Source: an uncultured Gammaproteobacteria bacterium
GTDB lineage: Bacteria; Pseudomonadota; Gammaproteobacteria; Pseudomonadales; Pseudohongiellaceae
DNA: 64,000 bases
Direction of reading: 5' to 3'
Assembly: GCA_913060495.1 (NCBI GenBank)
Contig: CAJXRP010000004.1
Span: 124,001 to 188,000, forward strand
The stretch's first letter is position 1, and each line of letters begins with the position of its first letter. Positions 26,243 through 35,351 of the stretch are shown here, in pieces. The translations under genes were made by a program, and so were the position numbers. Below the pieces are notes generated by a model. The model saw only the letters and a program-made list of their open reading frames with translations, searched no databases and was not told the DNA's origin.

Positions 26243-26980
26243 CTAACGAAGCTTGAAGCCCTGGCCAGCGAGGAACTCTTTCATATGTGGTCGAGCCTTT
26301 TCAGATAGCAGGGTGGAAACCTGCTCCGTCCAACTAATTCCATGCCCTCCTCCAGTTCTCGTCCGATAGTACTCACGAATATTCTCGTCATATTCGGCAA
26401 TCGCTTTCTTGTCTCCCTTTTCGTTATAAATTTCTTCCTTCACAATTACAGACAGAGGGAGTCGCGGCTTAACTTCCGGATTTTGGTCGGGGTATCCAAG
26501 ACAAAGACCGAAGACTGGATAAACACCTTTAGGCAGTTCTAACAATTCAGCCACCTGAGCAGGATCATTTCTAATTCCACCAATGTAACAAATACCGAGC
26601 CCAACGGATTCAGCCGCTGCAACCATGCTTTGCGCCATTAACGCGACATCTACAGTCGCAATGATGAAGTGCTCAGTATAATCACCTTCAAATGACTTCT
26701 CATACTCGTCACAATAATTGCCCGGGCGCTTCAAGTCGGCGCAGAAGATCATAAACTCCGCAGCAGACTCTACATAGGCTTGACCTCCGGCCAATTTAGC
26801 AATGGCGGCACGTGTTTCAGGCTTCTTTATCCTCACAACTGTTGAACCCTGCAAGAAGCTTGACGTAGCTGCCGCTTGGCCAGCAGTAATCAGCTCATTA
26901 AACAATTCCGGCTCTATCGTTTGATCGGTGAATTTTCGAATACTACGGTGGGACTTCAGCAAGTCAATCACTGAGCTCAT
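26243..26980 (-). CDS. NfsA/FRP-type NADPH-dependent oxidoreductase (nitroreductase family)
   Basis: 245 aa. It starts DLLKSHRSIRKFTDQ, the FMN-binding signature of the NfsA group, with the central GICYIGGIRNDP and FGLCLGYPDQ segments and the C-terminal arm (YYRTRTGG) that lends NADPH specificity. Such flavoenzymes reduce nitroaromatics, quinones or flavins in two-electron steps. A single gene, convergent with the CopC-like protein. Length agrees with NfsA (about 240 aa). Confidence 0.88.
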   Translation of the reverse strand: MSSVIDLLKSHRSIRKFTDQTIEPELFNELITAGQAAATSSFLQGSTVVRIKKPETRAAIAKLAGGQAYVESAAEFMIFCADLKRPGNYCDEYEKSFEGDYTEHFIIATVDVALMAQSMVAAAESVGLGICYIGGIRNDPAQVAELLELPKGVYPVFGLCLGYPDQNPEVKPRLPLSVIVKEEIYNEKGDKKAIAEYDENIREYYRTRTGGGHGISWTEQVSTLLSEKARPHMKEFLAGQGFKLR

Positions 26981-27054
26981 GGGAATACCTATTGTTGAGT
27001 TAGAAAATTAGTGAAATGCGCCTGATTAAGAATATTACGGCAATGCCGTTACGA

Positions 27055-28218
27055 TTAATTGGCTGTATCCATCAGATTATCGAGGAACGCGGGCACGATG
27101 TCATTGGCTAAGTTAGATTCCGCATTAAAGAGCAGCACCAACCCAATGTTTGCTTCAGGCACGAATGCCATCTCAGAACGGTAGCCTCGCACACCGCCTC
27201 CGTGATGAACTACACGCTGACCCTTGTAATCAAACACTCTCCAACCAGTGGCGTAGTAGGCTTTTTCCAATCCCGACCAGCGGTTAAAGTAGTTTCCTCT
27301 TGGAGTTGCGATAATGGGTTCGTGTAACTGAGACAGAAAATCAGCAGACAATACTTCTGGAAAGGCGCCAAGATTTGCACGCACCCACATACTCATGTCA
27401 AAAATACTCGCGTTGATCCCCGCAGCAGGTGCAGTGGAATAATATGCCGGGTTTGTAGATGTAGTGCGCCAAGCCCCTCTAGATCTTCGGTGCGGTTCCG
27501 TTGCTTCATCATTTTCTAAATAAGCTTCCATCCCTACGGAAGCGGTGATCATTCCTAACGGTTTGAATATTTGATCAACAATAAATTTCTCGTAACTTTC
27601 CCCGGTACTCTCTTCAACCACATCTCCGATAATGGAAAACACGACATTCTGGTAGCCGTAGCACTCTCCTGGCTTGCACACCGTAGGAATTTTCGAAAAA
27701 TTGGATTTAATTCGATCGTAGGAAACACCATCATCCAATAAGTTGGAATAGGAGTGGGGCATTAAACCGGTTGAATGACTAACAACATGCTTCAGCGTAA
27801 TACCACCAGAGGAACTGCGCGTGCCTAGATGCATGCTAGGAAACAAGTCGGTAAGTTTTGTATCCCAAGATTGATAGTGCTGATCAACCAGCAAAGCTGC
27901 CGATGCACCTGCGAAAGTTTTCGACATCGAAGCAATGCGAAAAACCGAATCGGTATGAACCGCTTCCCGGGTATCGAGACTCCTGACACCCCAGGTTTGC
28001 ATATGCATAATCCCCTCTCGGGATACAATTGCCAACGCAACACCAGGAATTTCCTTTCCTCTGGTGGCCGCTTCCATCCATGTAACAAACTTGGAGAGGT
28101 CGTAGTTGTAGTCTGCATGCAAGTCAAAATTGTCTGCTGACGCCGGTACAGCGCTGAACATCAGTGCCGCGCACAGACTTCCAAATTTTACTCTATTTGT
28201 CTTAATGAATTCGTCCAT
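27055..28218 (-). CDS. Exported serine hydrolase, beta-lactamase/AmpC-esterase family
   Basis: 387 aa from an ATG (a GTG seven codons earlier would lengthen the N-terminus without adding a signal). Signal peptide to about ASADN. Catalytic motifs: SxxK as S97-M-S-K100, YxN in YGYQNVVF, and HxG in VVHHGGGVRG. These place it with class C beta-lactamase-like serine hydrolases (D,D-peptidase, esterase or pyoverdine-maturation-type). It is not necessarily an antibiotic resistance enzyme. Periplasmic. Confidence 0.85.
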   Translation of the reverse strand: MDEFIKTNRVKFGSLCAALMFSAVPASADNFDLHADYNYDLSKFVTWMEAATRGKEIPGVALAIVSREGIMHMQTWGVRSLDTREAVHTDSVFRIASMSKTFAGASAALLVDQHYQSWDTKLTDLFPSMHLGTRSSSGGITLKHVVSHSTGLMPHSYSNLLDDGVSYDRIKSNFSKIPTVCKPGECYGYQNVVFSIIGDVVEESTGESYEKFIVDQIFKPLGMITASVGMEAYLENDEATEPHRRSRGAWRTTSTNPAYYSTAPAAGINASIFDMSMWVRANLGAFPEVLSADFLSQLHEPIIATPRGNYFNRWSGLEKAYYATGWRVFDYKGQRVVHHGGGVRGYRSEMAFVPEANIGLVLLFNAESNLANDIVPAFLDNLMDTAN

Positions 28219-28400
28219 GTTAATCCAGCAAATAATCACAATGTGACTTTTACCAATTCCTCTCTTCTATTCGCTGGCAGCTTGGGAATTACCTACAGCA
28301 ACCCAGTTTAACTGTATAAGCAATTGCATAAAACTATTCAAAAAATGCACGCCTTTCGCCTAGTATCTGAATAAGCGTCTACGTACACAAAATTACAGAC

Positions 28401-28432
28401 AAAAAAAACCGACTTAACTCCCATTAAGTCGG
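28401..28432 (-). terminator. Rho-independent terminator of the HtrA gene
   Basis: Minus strand: 9-bp stem CCGACTTAA/TTAAGTCGG, six-base loop, followed by eight T. It lies about 80 bases beyond the protease stop codon; the remaining 28240-28400 holds only the serine hydrolase promoter area. Confidence 0.93.
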
Positions 28433-28513
28433 CCAAGGGGGGGCACTTTTTAGCTAAAAGACTTATTGATAAAGGCGGCAACTGCTCCCCAACACTGCCG
28501 CTCCAATTCTCCG

Positions 28514-29932
28514 CTACAGAAACAACAGTATTCTGCGCCCCTCACGAATCACCGTCAGAGCTACAATGTTACTGCTGGAATCGATAGCGTCCGCAGATGT
28601 CGCCAGATTGAATGCTTCTAGATCGGTGATCGGTCGACGATTGACCTCGATTATAATATCGCCCTCTCTAAGTCCAGCAGCAAAAGCACTTCCTCTATTA
28701 CTTAAAGAAGAAACCTCAACACCTTGATAATTAGACGAATTACCTGCCTTTGAGGTTTCGAGTCGCGCACCCCGGAATTCATTTCGAATGGCAGACGCCC
28801 CCTCACCAACAATTGACAGCCCAGATGCTCCTCCTATCCTAGCCTGCAAGGATTCACGCTTCCCATCGCGATAGAGCACGAGCTCTACTGGCTGGTCCTG
28901 CAGCATTAAGCCGACCCTATTGCGAAGCTCCCTACTACCACGCACCACCTTTCCGTCTATCTCCACGATCACGTCCGACAACTGCACACCGGCCTGCTCC
29001 GCAGCACTATCGGGCATGACGCTGGTAACAACCGCGCCATACTGTGCATCTACATTTAACGCAGCGACAATATCCGGCGTCGCATCCGCAATGCTCACTC
29101 CTAGTAGTCCCCGCCTAACTTCTCCGTCTCTCTTGAGGTGCTCCATCACGGTAGCAACCATATCCGTTGGCACAGCAAAGCCTATGCCATTGCTACCTCC
29201 GCTACCGCTTATGATTGCTGTATTAATACCTATCAGATTTCCTTCCATATCGACCAGGGCGCCGCCTGAATTCCCAAGATTTATGGCAGCGTCTGTTTGG
29301 ATAAAGTCTTCATAGTTGTCATTATTAATACCCGCACGGCCTAGTGCGCTGACAATCCCTGAGGTGACTGTTTGCCCAATACCAAAGGGATTACCAATAG
29401 CCACCACATAGTCCCCGACAGCGACCGAACTGACATCGGCGAAGCCAATTTCCACTAAACTCTCCGCAGCAACCTGCAGTAACGCGACGTCTGTACCGGG
29501 GTCACTACCCAGCAACTTCGCTTCCAGCGTCCTATCGTCGCTGAGTCGCACAGTGATTTGTGCAGCCCCCGCGACCACATGATGATTTGTAATGATTAGG
29601 CCTTCAGATGCATCCACAATGACGCCAGACCCAGCCCCTGTAGCATAGGGCCGCTGCTCTTGCTGATTGTCACGCTGAGGCGATTCCTGGAAGAAACGAC
29701 GAGCCCCTTCTGGCAACTCCTCCCCATTAAAGAAATAGCGTCCTGATGCAGGCATTGCCTTGCTCACTTGAATACTTACTACTGCTGGCGTTACCCTCTC
29801 TAACATCGGCGCCAGCGACGGTATGCCCTGACTTAAAGCCGCTGTGCTTATAGCCTGAGCCTGCGCTGCTACAAACACTATGGCTGCAGTAGCAACAAGT
29901 TTGCTGAATTTCATTGATATCCCGTATTTCAT
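28514..29932 (-). CDS. Periplasmic HtrA/DegP-family serine protease
   Basis: 472 aa, signal peptide residues 1-27 (AQAQA). Protease domain about 40-265 with catalytic triad H118 (ITNHHVV), D148 (TDVALL) and S222 (GNSGGAL). Two PDZ domains follow (about 270-360 and 380-470, with GLLGVSI and GLREGDIIIEV). This matches the soluble DegQ/MucD group that degrades or chaperones misfolded envelope proteins. The first of two close ATGs is used because GAGGAG stands 8 bases before it. It is divergent from a membrane-bound regulator across a 270-base gap that holds no other gene. Confidence 0.93.
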   Translation of the reverse strand: MKYGISMKFSKLVATAAIVFVAAQAQAISTAALSQGIPSLAPMLERVTPAVVSIQVSKAMPASGRYFFNGEELPEGARRFFQESPQRDNQQEQRPYATGAGSGVIVDASEGLIITNHHVVAGAAQITVRLSDDRTLEAKLLGSDPGTDVALLQVAAESLVEIGFADVSSVAVGDYVVAIGNPFGIGQTVTSGIVSALGRAGINNDNYEDFIQTDAAINLGNSGGALVDMEGNLIGINTAIISGSGGSNGIGFAVPTDMVATVMEHLKRDGEVRRGLLGVSIADATPDIVAALNVDAQYGAVVTSVMPDSAAEQAGVQLSDVIVEIDGKVVRGSRELRNRVGLMLQDQPVELVLYRDGKRESLQARIGGASGLSIVGEGASAIRNEFRGARLETSKAGNSSNYQGVEVSSLSNRGSAFAAGLREGDIIIEVNRRPITDLEAFNLATSADAIDSSSNIVALTVIREGRRILLFL

Positions 29933-30202
29933 CTTGAAATCTCCTCAATAAACCCTATGAATCAATCTGAGCTGCAGAATTACTTGGCTGCAGAACTCAA
30001 TGACTAGAATTTAGGGCTAGAAGCGACGAATAACCTGAAATTGCGATGAATATTATGTCCAGAAAACCTGCGGAGGGAGAAAATTGCAGTTTGGGCGGTC
30101 TTAATAAATTAGAATACAGTCAATGAAGCAATCACTGGCGCTTCATTGCAATGTTGAAAGCTGTATTTACTTAACTGACATGGAATAGGAAACATTAGCG
30201 GA

Positions 30203-31213
30203 ATGGCCATGCCTACAATGATCGCAGAACAGAGTCGAGAGACGCAGGAGCTGGATGCAAAACCCGCTCTTACCCGTGAATTTACCGTCGGTGAATGGCG
30301 CGTACTACCCCAGCTAAATCGAATTAGGCGCAGCGGCCAGAATGAAGAGCGTCAATTAGAGCCGCGCCTCATCAAGCTGCTTTGCTTTCTGGCAGCAAAC
30401 GAAGAGCGAGTCCTCTCTCGCGAAAAGCTAGTTCAGGAGTTATGGCCACGAGTCGTCGTCAATGAAAACTCCCTCACACGGGCAATCTCCGAGCTGCGCA
30501 AACAGCTTCAGAGCACAGACTCATTAGTTTCGAACTATATCGAGACTATCCCCAAGCGCGGCTATCGCCTCCTTCCTCGAATCGAGCTGGAAGAAGCAAA
30601 GTTTATCGCAGCAGAACCCCTTAACAATTCGCTCTGGAGCAGCCTGTTCCCATTACCTACCCCGGGATATGGCACTACCGCTTCCGCTGCCTGCTTGTGT
30701 TTACTTATTGCAGGTTGGATTACTCTAGATGCTGTAAATATTACGGATCGAGAGCTCGACAGAAGAAGCTCTCCTGCCCTATTAAGCGACGAACTACTCG
30801 ACAATAAATCGGATTATCTCGGTGGAAAATTACAGCTGAGCACTACCGACACCAACTCTAGCGTCGTCGAGTCTATTGCGACGCCCGTCGTGTCTTTGGA
30901 CGAGAAACAATATGCTTTCATTCAATACGATACTAGCGGCTCAACAATCTTTCTAGGTGGCTTAGGCACAGCAATAGAACCCGCCCCCGTCTACTACAGC
31001 AATCAGCACGTTTTTAACCTAGCCTGGTCACCGGTGGGAAATAATCTATTGTTTGCAATAAAACCCTCTATGACCACTACTGCGATGTATTCGACAATGG
31101 GAGAAACAGCAGAGCTTCTTACATTAAACCTCAATACTTTGGAGACTAGTCGCCTGGTGGAAGATATTAATCCGCCCGATACCAACTCTCCAAACGGCCT
31201 CAACCTTACCTAA
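30203..31213 (+). CDS. ToxR/CadC-type membrane-anchored winged-helix regulator
   Basis: 336 aa. Residues about 27-115 are an OmpR/PhoB-type winged helix (LEPRLIKLLCFLAANEERVLSREKLVQELW ... NSLTRAISELRKQL ... YIETIPKRGYRL). One membrane helix is at about 150-172. The periplasmic part contains a YAFIQYD ... WSPVGNNLLF repeat resembling a single TolB/WD-like blade pair, far shorter than the 500-700 aa usual for regulators with full propellers. It is divergent from the htrA gene, which it may control in response to an envelope signal (inference). Confidence 0.82.
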   Translation: MAMPTMIAEQSRETQELDAKPALTREFTVGEWRVLPQLNRIRRSGQNEERQLEPRLIKLLCFLAANEERVLSREKLVQELWPRVVVNENSLTRAISELRKQLQSTDSLVSNYIETIPKRGYRLLPRIELEEAKFIAAEPLNNSLWSSLFPLPTPGYGTTASAACLCLLIAGWITLDAVNITDRELDRRSSPALLSDELLDNKSDYLGGKLQLSTTDTNSSVVESIATPVVSLDEKQYAFIQYDTSGSTIFLGGLGTAIEPAPVYYSNQHVFNLAWSPVGNNLLFAIKPSMTTTAMYSTMGETAELLTLNLNTLETSRLVEDINPPDTNSPNGLNLT

Positions 31214-31256
31214 CGCTCTGCACACCTCGCTATGCACTAGTGAGGATCGCTGCACG

Positions 31257-32180
31257 CTACATCTGATGCCCTGCGGGTCCTACTATTGTGGATAGATAGG
31301 AGGTCACAACTAATATTGTGACAGCAATGGCAAGTTCGTAGCGTATGGAACTCTGCAATTTGGAGGCACTGCCGCTGCTAACCAATACCGGCACTATGAT
31401 CAGTTTATTCAGAGCCGCTACGCCAAGTATTATTAAAACCACAAGCAGTTTAGCTAACAGCGCTAGACCATAGTCGGTATTAATTAGTGCCATTGGTGAC
31501 TCAAGCAGCTCGTATAACATCAGCGCTCCACCAAGAAAAAGCATGCACAGAATAATGATTGCATCGCTTCCAAACCGTTTCAGCGTTTTTTGTAGTGTCT
31601 CTAAGTCCAAACTCTGACTTAGTTGAAGGAAAGGATAAAGACACCCTATCCACAGCGCGAATGCAATGAAGTGAAACACTATGGATACTTGAGCCACAGG
31701 ACTTAAAACAGACACATGACCCGTTATTCTTTGAGAAAAGGCCAGCGCGATCAACGCAGCTAACTGCCAGAGAAAAAATCGCTGAATTCGTGGATTCTTG
31801 AGATCAATGTTCGCCCGCTGAAGCTTCTTGAGAATAATCACGCTGCTTGCACCGGCAAGTACAAACGCAAGCAACCTCACCAACGTGACATCACCAAGGC
31901 CTGTATCGAGCAAAATCGATATCATTCCCCAGTCAATCATTCCCGCCAAACCACGGTCATTGATCAGCCCAACCTGCACAAGAAAACCTAGGAGAACCCC
32001 GTGAAAACCAATGACTGCGCCAATAAAGATATAGGAAAAGTTTGAGAAGAGAAGCGCCCTATTCCCATTAGAATAGCGCCAAGCAGTCAGGCAGCCCCCA
32101 GCGATACTGAAGGCCCCGACATAGAGAAGTAATTTAGCTAGTAGGCTTGCTAGCTCCCAAATGCTAGGGAGTGTAAACAT
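31257..32180 (-). CDS. copD: Copper-resistance membrane protein CopD
   Basis: 307 aa with about eight membrane helices. His-containing segments match CopD: FHGVLLGF in helix 3, RITGHVSVLSP and VSIVFHFIAFALWIG around the middle, and VGPAGHQM at the C-terminus. CopD takes periplasmic copper handed over by CopC and moves it inward. The gene follows copC by 18 bases in a two-gene operon. Confidence 0.88.
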   Translation of the reverse strand: MFTLPSIWELASLLAKLLLYVGAFSIAGGCLTAWRYSNGNRALLFSNFSYIFIGAVIGFHGVLLGFLVQVGLINDRGLAGMIDWGMISILLDTGLGDVTLVRLLAFVLAGASSVIILKKLQRANIDLKNPRIQRFFLWQLAALIALAFSQRITGHVSVLSPVAQVSIVFHFIAFALWIGCLYPFLQLSQSLDLETLQKTLKRFGSDAIIILCMLFLGGALMLYELLESPMALINTDYGLALLAKLLVVLIILGVAALNKLIIVPVLVSSGSASKLQSSIRYELAIAVTILVVTSYLSTIVGPAGHQM

Positions 32181-32198
32181 TGTCCCGCCTACTTAAAA

Positions 32199-32618
32199 TT
32201 AGTGGCTGTCGCCTGCAGATTCACCAGCGTGATCTTCTGTAGCAGTTGGGTCGACGGTAAAGCTATAGCTGTCGGCTACGGTGTGACCGTCTGCGCCGAT
32301 TACAGCCCAGTTGACGGTGAATTCGCCAGGATGCATACCCGGTGTTTCGATCATGAACGCATCCATAGCTTCACTATTGCTCTCGAAGTTAGTAGGCATC
32401 TCGTGCCCCACTCCCATCAACTCCAACTTAACCAACTTTACAGGTCCGTTGAAAGTAAGGTTAATATGCGCAGGCCCTTCCTTGATGATCGCACCATTAC
32501 CTGGAGTAGCCTCTTTCAATGCTGTGTGGGCAAATGCAGTCGCCGAAATCATGAATGTAAAGAGGGCGCATATTACAAGTCGTGACGCCTTCGAAATTGA
32601 AAATTGTGAATGCTTCAT
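32199..32618 (-). CDS. copC: Periplasmic copper-binding protein CopC
   Basis: 139 aa with a signal peptide ending TAFA, leaving His as the mature N-terminal residue (HTALKEATPGNGA), which is the family Cu(II) ligand. The second half of the site is GADGHTVADSYSF (Asp and His). It has no Met-rich Cu(I) loop, so it belongs to the Cu(II)-only group. It is upstream of copD. Compare the two degenerate CopC-like proteins at 24-26 kb, which lack the DGH motif. Confidence 0.9.
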   Translation of the reverse strand: MKHSQFSISKASRLVICALFTFMISATAFAHTALKEATPGNGAIIKEGPAHINLTFNGPVKLVKLELMGVGHEMPTNFESNSEAMDAFMIETPGMHPGEFTVNWAVIGADGHTVADSYSFTVDPTATEDHAGESAGDSH

Positions 32619-32748
32619 AGGAACCTCAGCTTAGGAAAAATGAATCAGATCAGTGGATTATGGCAGTTCTGAGCAGAATAGGCGATCTAAACCCGCTGAG
32701 TCAAATTGTCGCATACTGCCCATCTATCGCGAATATAAATCCTCTACC

Positions 32749-33474
32749 TTAGAGACTCTTCTTCTTCCAGACCTGATTTCTAGGAGAGAGCGATATTTCA
32801 TCGAACACGGTGCCCGATCTCGACGCTAAGACCATCGATACTGCGCTGGCAATATCCTCTGGCTCTATTGCATTTTCCGGCGCCAGGTCTGGCTCAAACT
32901 GCAATTTCTCGAAAAATGGGGTACGTACAGCACCGGGGTTGATAAGTGTCACCCTCACGCCAGATTTACCACACTCATCACGCAGTGCCTGTGAAAATCC
33001 GCGTACTGCAAATTTACTGGCACAGTAGATACTGCCTTGTCTTGCACCTTTCAGAGCTGCCTCCGAACCCATAAACAAAATATCGCCCTCGCCCTGCTTC
33101 TTCAAAAGCGGAAGAAATGCTTTCGTTACAATAATCTGACTCGTTAGATTAGTATCCAAAACGAGGCGAATATCCTTTACAGAAAGCTGCTCCAAGAAAC
33201 CCATGCGTCCGATACCAGCATTATTTATCAACGCCTTGACTGGCATATCTATCTCAGCAAGCAATCTAGACATTGCATCGGGGAGTGTATCGAGGTCAGC
33301 AAGATTAATACTTCTAAAACTAAAATCTGGGTGGCTCAGCCCCGCCTTCTCAAAATTGTTTGCGACTCCCAATACCGCATATCCTTCCGCCAGCAATGCT
33401 TTCACCAAGGCCAAGCCTATGCCTGAGGAGGCGCCGGTCACTACAACCAATTTTTTACTGCTCGGGTTATTCAA
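32749..33474 (-). CDS. Short-chain dehydrogenase/reductase
   Basis: 241 aa classical SDR: TGASSGIG nucleotide motif (residues 14-21), NNAG (about 88-91), catalytic Ser and the YCASK motif (Y-x3-K). The 'INPGAVRTPFF' tail is typical of the DltE/YqjQ-like group. It is the last gene of an operon with SplB (30-base gap), the phosphorylase-like protein and the glycosyltransferase. Substrate unknown. Confidence 0.88.
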   Translation of the reverse strand: MNNPSSKKLVVVTGASSGIGLALVKALLAEGYAVLGVANNFEKAGLSHPDFSFRSINLADLDTLPDAMSRLLAEIDMPVKALINNAGIGRMGFLEQLSVKDIRLVLDTNLTSQIIVTKAFLPLLKKQGEGDILFMGSEAALKGARQGSIYCASKFAVRGFSQALRDECGKSGVRVTLINPGAVRTPFFEKLQFEPDLAPENAIEPEDIASAVSMVLASRSGTVFDEISLSPRNQVWKKKSL

Positions 33475-33503
33475 AATCTCATTCTCCCTAATCTTCCTAA
33501 AAA

Positions 33504-34490
33504 TTACGCGCAGCGATAATATTGCTCACTGGACACGTAACTTAACAAGAGCTTCTCTATCGCCAGTAAGTGCGAGCTTTCATGAGCGCTCTTTAGTGCA
33601 ATCATCCCATCTACAGTTTCTGTCGGTCGAGCATACAACTCTTCATCGGGATAGAGCTTAACAATTCTTTTGTGAAAATCGACAGGCATTCTAAATAGGC
33701 CACTGCTAACCGAATGAAGCTTCTGCACATCAAGTTTTGAAAATATTTGCGTAAACAAAGACTCGTAAGGTGCCATACCTTCAGAGCCGAGTATTAGAGG
33801 CTCAAAGCGAATAGCGACCTTCCAACCCGCGAGCTGCAATTTGTGTAAAGCCTCCAACCTCTTCTCGATTGAAGGAACTTTATGCTCCCACTGCTGGGCA
33901 GCCTCGCTAGTGGTAAAGCTCATTGCGATCACACAATTTGATACAACCTCAGTGTCGAGCAGGCATCGAACCTGCGTACTCTTCGTTCTAATCTCTAATT
34001 CCGCATTGGGGTGGCGCCTAAACACTGGCAGAAAATGTCTACAGAAATTACTAACTGGTTCGAGCGCTAGACTATCGCAATCATAACCACTGTAATAAAC
34101 ACCCCCACCATTATTTTCCTTTATCTTTTCCTCGATCGCTTCTTCGAAGTCATCGAAATTGACAAACAAGACATAGTTAGCAGAGCTGTACATGCCCTGC
34201 AAAAAACAATAGCGGCAATCGTAAACGCAGTTCAACATATGGGAAAAATAATAGCTCTTGCTGTCGTTGTAGCCGTAGCCTGAAGGCGCAGCTAGAACTT
34301 TTTTACCGTGCTTCTTCGCCAATATCAGAGCTGGCGCTTTTTTCTGCAGCCGAAAATTTTGTGACTTTCGATTAAAGACTTCTCCATAGCGACCACAAAC
34401 AACTTGAGGGACTTGCGAGAATCTATCGAGCAAAGCTTTTACTCGCTCGGACTCTAGAACTTCTTCTTCAATATAGATTGTCGAAAACAT
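33504..34490 (-). CDS. splB: Spore photoproduct lyase family radical SAM protein
   Basis: 328 aa. The radical SAM cluster is C88-x3-C92-x2-C95 in CVYDCRYCFLQGMY, the exact form used by spore photoproduct lyase. Further SPL-type features are YYSGYDCDSLALE and RTKSTQ. In sporeformers it repairs the thymine dimer 5-thyminyl-5,6-dihydrothymine. Gammaproteobacteria make no spores, so here it may act on the same lesion from dry or UV stress, or on another substrate. It is co-transcribed with the phosphorylase-like gene upstream (18-base gap) and an SDR downstream. Confidence 0.9.
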   Translation of the reverse strand: MFSTIYIEEEVLESERVKALLDRFSQVPQVVCGRYGEVFNRKSQNFRLQKKAPALILAKKHGKKVLAAPSGYGYNDSKSYYFSHMLNCVYDCRYCFLQGMYSSANYVLFVNFDDFEEAIEEKIKENNGGGVYYSGYDCDSLALEPVSNFCRHFLPVFRRHPNAELEIRTKSTQVRCLLDTEVVSNCVIAMSFTTSEAAQQWEHKVPSIEKRLEALHKLQLAGWKVAIRFEPLILGSEGMAPYESLFTQIFSKLDVQKLHSVSSGLFRMPVDFHKRIVKLYPDEELYARPTETVDGMIALKSAHESSHLLAIEKLLLSYVSSEQYYRCA

Positions 34491-34508
34491 ATATTTCTAT
34501 TTGCGAAC

Positions 34509-35351
34509 TTAAATTTCGCTTATCCGGTCAATACACTCTGTAAGCTGCTGTATGAGTTGTCTAGCGCTGCTAGCATTCAAATCCGTCACCCTGCGCAACT
34601 CATCCTCCAAGCCTAACGCTTTGTAACGTTGACAGAGACGCTTCAACAACAGTTGCTGACTCACAGTTAAGTGAATCTTAGAGCATATCTCATGATAGCA
34701 ACTTGGTAGTTGCTGGCTGGAATTGTGTCCCACGGCGATCTCACTCATTCCGTTAATCAAGGAAATAATTTGTGGTGCCTGCGCCGCGATCAAGTCTGGA
34801 ATAGTCTGTAAATCTATCTCGCTTATAGGATTTTCTAAATTATCAGAGATCACCTTAAAGACCTGCACTAACTCTGCCGTGGAATATTTAGTCGCCTCCG
34901 CATAAAACGCAGAAGCCTCCATCTCATAGGCTGCAGTTAATGGATACAAAGTTTCAGGCTCCTCAACAGTGACTACACTGCCAACTTGAAACCCTTCGAT
35001 AAGCTGTGGCGGATACGCGCTAGTCCCTGACCCTTTATCTGTTATTTTATTACCAAGCCAAGCACTACCTATTGGCGCATCTCGATGACCAGCAATACCA
35101 ATATTCAACCACGCTCTTATCTCCGCCCCCTCAAGAGCCTGCCGTTTACCTAGATATGACACTGCCGCAGCTATTGCCTCTTTACCCATGCCAGACACTA
35201 TAAGACGCAGCATTGTGCTATTGCTGTACTCCATGAATTCTGAAGAAGCCTGATCTCGCTCTAACCCCAGTATCGTTATTAGAGCCTTCGCCTCAAGCCC
35301 ATGAGCCACGACTATATTCACAGGCATAGGATATTTCGCATTTTCAATCAT
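34509..35351 (-). CDS. Nucleoside phosphorylase-like protein
   Basis: 280 aa. The N-terminal 200 residues follow the PNP/UDP/MTA-SAH nucleosidase fold: AHGLEAKAL, GMGKEAIAAAVSYL, LNIGIAGH, the ribose-binding MEAS motif in YEMEASAFY, and VISDN with the catalytic-type Asp. The last 80 residues are helical and unlike the family. It could cleave a purine nucleoside or a modified base. It is encoded directly behind the glycosyltransferase (adjacent, no gap) and before splB, suggesting a role connected with the same damage or salvage step (inference). Confidence 0.7.
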   Translation of the reverse strand: MIENAKYPMPVNIVVAHGLEAKALITILGLERDQASSEFMEYSNSTMLRLIVSGMGKEAIAAAVSYLGKRQALEGAEIRAWLNIGIAGHRDAPIGSAWLGNKITDKGSGTSAYPPQLIEGFQVGSVVTVEEPETLYPLTAAYEMEASAFYAEATKYSTAELVQVFKVISDNLENPISEIDLQTIPDLIAAQAPQIISLINGMSEIAVGHNSSQQLPSCYHEICSKIHLTVSQQLLLKRLCQRYKALGLEDELRRVTDLNASSARQLIQQLTECIDRISEI

